Source of the DNA: Leifsonia sp. Root4
GTDB lineage: Bacteria; Actinomycetota; Actinomycetes; Actinomycetales; Microbacteriaceae
NCBI RefSeq assembly: GCF_001425085.1
Contig: NZ_LMDN01000002.1
Location: 335,796-399,795 of the forward strand
Reading direction: 5' to 3'
Length of the DNA stretch: 64,000 nucleotides
Shown here: positions 61,558-64,000 of the stretch, in pieces
Position numbering within the stretch: position 1 is the stretch's first letter
Layout: each line of letters begins with the position of its first letter
Notes under the pieces: model-generated
The model's database searches: none
Told to the model about the DNA's origin: nothing
Seen by the model: the letters and a program-made list of their open reading frames with translations, nothing else
Program-made: the position numbers and the translations under genes

Positions 61558-62361
61558 TCAGGCCCGGTGGACGCGGTGATCGCGGTGATCGCGGTGGCTG
61601 CGCGCCCACTCCCGGCGAGCCAGTCTGCGGCGCAGCGGCTTCTCCGCACGGAACTCATGCCGGAACGTCAGCCAGGCCTTGCCCAGGCGTTGCCCCAGTG
61701 CGCCCCACGTGCGGAACGGCCGGGCGGAGACCGGCATCCGCAGTGTGGGGTCGAAACGCACCTCCATGTCGGGCCGCACCAGATATGACACGTCGAGATC
61801 GTCGTGGATGCCCGGCACATCACGCCCGACCGCCGGTCCGATCCGCGCCCACACGTCGGCCGTCATCGCGTAGTTGGAGCCGAACACCGGCGGGTGTCCG
61901 AGCAGGAATCCGACCGCGTGGAAGTAGCCACCCAGATACAGGGTCCGCCCCAGCCAGCGAACCGCCCGCCGCCCGCCGTAGAAGTCTCCAGGACCGGTGA
62001 GCAGCGTCAGCGCGGGAGCGTCACCGAGCGTCGACTCGACCAGGGCCAGCCAGTCCTGTGCCGGGCGGGAGTCCGCATCGATCCGGGCCAGGATGTCGGC
62101 ATCCGCCGCGTCGAAGCCACACGCCGACGCCCCGGCCACGCCGACCTCCGGCCAGTAGATCCGACGAACGCCTGCGGCAGCGCACACCGCAGCGGTGTCA
62201 TCGGTGCTGGCGTTGTCCACGACGATGATCTGGTCGGCCGGGCGGGTCTGGGCAGCCAGGTGGGCGAGGCAGACGGCCAACATCGGAGCGTCGTTTCGCG
62301 ACGGGATGACGACGGCGATCGTGACCGCGGCGCGGTCGCCGTGCGTGGCCGGGGCGCTCAC
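61558..62361 (-). CDS. Glycosyltransferase family 2
   Basis: The 267-residue cytosolic GT-A enzyme transfers a sugar from a nucleotide donor to a lipid or glycan acceptor. The N-terminal AVVIPSRNDAPML and VDNASTDDTAAV are typical. The metal-binding DxD is in RIDADSRP near 93, and the catalytic acid region is IHDDLDVSYL near 192. The C-terminus is a basic SHRDHRDHRVHRA repeat encoded by a short tandem DNA repeat. The GTG start has GGAG upstream. It is convergent with the hydrolase gene. Cell-wall glycan or glycolipid synthesis is likely. Confidence 0.87.
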   Translation of the reverse strand: MSAPATHGDRAAVTIAVVIPSRNDAPMLAVCLAHLAAQTRPADQIIVVDNASTDDTAAVCAAAGVRRIYWPEVGVAGASACGFDAADADILARIDADSRPAQDWLALVESTLGDAPALTLLTGPGDFYGGRRAVRWLGRTLYLGGYFHAVGFLLGHPPVFGSNYAMTADVWARIGPAVGRDVPGIHDDLDVSYLVRPDMEVRFDPTLRMPVSARPFRTWGALGQRLGKAWLTFRHEFRAEKPLRRRLARREWARSHRDHRDHRVHRA

Positions 62362-62434
62362 GCGTGCTCCATCGCCACACCATACCTCAGCGTCGGCTCA
62401 GCACATCAGCCCTCGCTCGGCCCGTCGGACCGGC

Positions 62435-64000
62435 TCAGCACATCGGGTCGGCCGCGGGCACTGTCCCGTCAATCAGGTAGTCGTCGACGGTGTCGGCGAT
62501 GCAGTCGTTGGACTTGTTGTACGCGGTGTGACCTTCGCCCTGGTACGTCACGAGGTGTCCGTTCTCGAGCTGCGCGGACAAGGCCTCGGCCCAGACGTAG
62601 GGCGTCGCCGGGTCGTTCGTCGTTCCGAGCACGAGGATCGGGGCCGAGCCCTCTGCGTGGATCTCGCCGCGTTCACCCTGGAAGGCGTATGGCCAGCTGG
62701 CGCAGCCGATCTCGCCGTACGACATGTAGCGGCCGATCACCGGCGCCGCCTCATCCATGGCCACCGCCTGCTCACGCATCAGGGCGGGGTCGGCGTTGTA
62801 GCTGTAGTCCATGCAGTTCACCGCCATGAACGCCTCGGTCGAATTGTCGCTGTAGGAGCCGTCGGCGTTGCGCCCGTTGTAGGCGTCGGCGAACTCGAAC
62901 GCCATTTCGGCGTCGCCGTGCATGACGCTCTCCAGCATGTCGCTGAGCATGCCCCAGGCGTTGGCGTCATAGAGCGGGTAGATGATGGCGGTGAAGAGGG
63001 TGCTGCCGCCCAGTTCCCGCCCATCTGCTGCCCGGATCGGGCTTGCGTCGACCGAATCCAGAAGCGCACCGACTGTCTGCATGCCGCTGTCGACCGTGCC
63101 ATCGAACGGGCACTCGCTGCCCTGCAGACAGGCACTCAGATAGGCCCGCAGCGCGCTCTCAAAGCCCTGCGCCTGCGTCGTGGTGACCTCGAAGTTGCTC
63201 GTCGACGGGTCAATCGCGCCGTCGAGCACGAGCCGCCCGGTCTTGCCGGGGAACAGCTCGGCGTAGACGGCACCGAGGAAGGTGCCGTAGGAGTACCCCA
63301 GGTAGAACAGCTTCTCGTCGCCGAGCACGGCCCGCAGCAGGTCGAGGTCGCGTGCCGCGCTCTCGGTGCCGACCTGGGCGAGCAGGGCGCCGGTGCCGTC
63401 GGCGCACGCCTCGCCGAAGCTCCTGGCCGAGTCGGTCATCTCGGCGATCCACGCGTCACTGCCGCGCTCGTTCGCGCTGACGCTGTAGAGGTACTCGTCC
63501 ATGCCGGCGGCGTCGTAGCAGCTCACACCGGTCGAACGCCCGACTCCGCGCGGGTCGAAGCCGACGACGTCGAACCGTTCCTGCAGGCGCTCATCGGTCG
63601 CGTAGTCGACCGAGTCTTTGACGAAGCTGTAGCCCGAGCCGCCCGGCCCACCCGGGTTGACGAGCAGCGAGCCGATCTTCTCGCCCAGCGCCGGTTGCCG
63701 CACGATGGCCAGCTCGATCGATCCGGATTCCGGCTCCGCCCAGTCCAGCGGGGCCTCGACCGTCGCGCACTGCATGCCACCGCCGCACCCGCTCCAGCTC
63801 ACGGTCTGCGAATAGAACGGTTGGATGGCTGCGTCGACGCGCTCCCCCGTCGGCGTCGACGTGGCCGGCGGCGGTTCGGGCAGGAACGCCGTGACACAGC
63901 CGGAGAGCGTGAGCACGATGACGAGGGCGCTGGCCACCGCGGCGCCGACCCGGCGCCTACGGCTGCGCTGTGCGGTGGTGACGGGGGAAGAGCCCGGGGC
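62435..64000 (-). CDS. Secreted alpha/beta hydrolase, tripeptidyl aminopeptidase type (5' end outside window)
   Basis: The visible 521 residues match actinobacterial secreted hydrolases with a TAP-like C-terminal domain. The N-terminus has an Arg-rich stretch (RSRRRR), a hydrophobic core (ASALVIVLTL) and a lipobox SGC, so it is a lipoprotein. The oxyanion motif NPGGPGGSGY, nucleophile Ser in LGYSYGTFLG, Asp in GTTNDPATP and His in GEGHTAYN form the triad. The frame stays open to the last base, and no start there is convincing, so the start codon probably lies beyond 64000. It likely removes N-terminal tripeptides or cleaves esters outside the cell. Confidence 0.88.
   Translation of the reverse strand, partial: APGSSPVTTAQRSRRRRVGAAVASALVIVLTLSGCVTAFLPEPPPATSTPTGERVDAAIQPFYSQTVSWSGCGGGMQCATVEAPLDWAEPESGSIELAIVRQPALGEKIGSLLVNPGGPGGSGYSFVKDSVDYATDERLQERFDVVGFDPRGVGRSTGVSCYDAAGMDEYLYSVSANERGSDAWIAEMTDSARSFGEACADGTGALLAQVGTESAARDLDLLRAVLGDEKLFYLGYSYGTFLGAVYAELFPGKTGRLVLDGAIDPSTSNFEVTTTQAQGFESALRAYLSACLQGSECPFDGTVDSGMQTVGALLDSVDASPIRAADGRELGGSTLFTAIIYPLYDANAWGMLSDMLESVMHGDAEMAFEFADAYNGRNADGSYSDNSTEAFMAVNCMDYSYNADPALMREQAVAMDEAAPVIGRYMSYGEIGCASWPYAFQGERGEIHAEGSAPILVLGTTNDPATPYVWAEALSAQLENGHLVTYQGEGHTAYNKSNDCIADTVDDYLIDGTVPAADPMC

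Noticed and set aside
63798-63937. Start of the last gene at GTG 63935-63937
   Set aside because: The frame remains open to 64000 and the upstream Arg-rich residues complete the signal peptide, so the gene is treated as cut by the window end.

Overview
The window is high-GC DNA of actinobacterial type. The gene families, the codon use (Asp-Ala almost always written inside GGATGCC, Ala-Ser as GCATCC), frequent GTG starts, leaderless-looking promoters and a TTTCGA...CTCAACCA intergenic repeat all suggest a soil or plant-associated member of the Microbacteriaceae or a close relative. That placement is an inference. No phage, transposase, CRISPR array or rRNA is visible, and one tRNA gene (Thr, CGT) is present. 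The first gene (galactokinase) and the last gene (a secreted alpha/beta hydrolase) run off the window.

Left part (1-16 kb), general metabolism: galK end, GTP-dependent PEP carboxykinase divergent from an ScfR/RamB-type regulator, a PadR regulator with its partner membrane protein, a deazaflavin reductase, an AlkD-like protein, a thiolase-SDR operon, an SpoU-type rRNA methyltransferase, a succinate-semialdehyde dehydrogenase and a large LAxTG-anchored surface protein with four lamin-tail domains.

Middle part (15.6-34 kb), aromatic amine and homoprotocatechuate island: an MHS-type transporter, a FeaR-like AraC regulator, an APC permease, a topaquinone amine oxidase, an aldehyde dehydrogenase, hpaH, hpaI, a ThDP enzyme, a DMT exporter, an unusual HpaG-RraA fusion, a GntR regulator, hpaE and hpaD. 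Together they can take an aromatic amine (tyramine or dopamine type) to an arylacetate and then through extradiol meta-cleavage to pyruvate and succinate semialdehyde. The gabD-type gene at 10-11.5 kb could finish that route. hpaB/hpaC and hpaF are not in the window.

Second catabolic island (34.3-54.4 kb): two cytosolic S10 peptidase-like proteins, two paralogous M20 amidohydrolases, a dipeptide-type ABC transporter with a fused permease-ATPase, a ThDP enzyme plus aldehyde dehydrogenase, a second GntR regulator, a Rieske oxygenase with its reductase, a pseudo-HAD protein, a metal-dependent amidohydrolase and an aromatic aminotransferase. A shared 15-bp AT-rich motif precedes three transcription units here, which suggests one regulon. 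The likely theme is import and cleavage of a peptide- or amide-linked aromatic compound. The substrate cannot be named from sequence.

Right part (54.4-64 kb), housekeeping and mixed: nicotinamidase, a D,D-carboxypeptidase, a Gfo/Idh/MocA oxidoreductase, tRNA-Thr, three alpha/beta hydrolases, a family 2 glycosyltransferase and the truncated secreted hydrolase.
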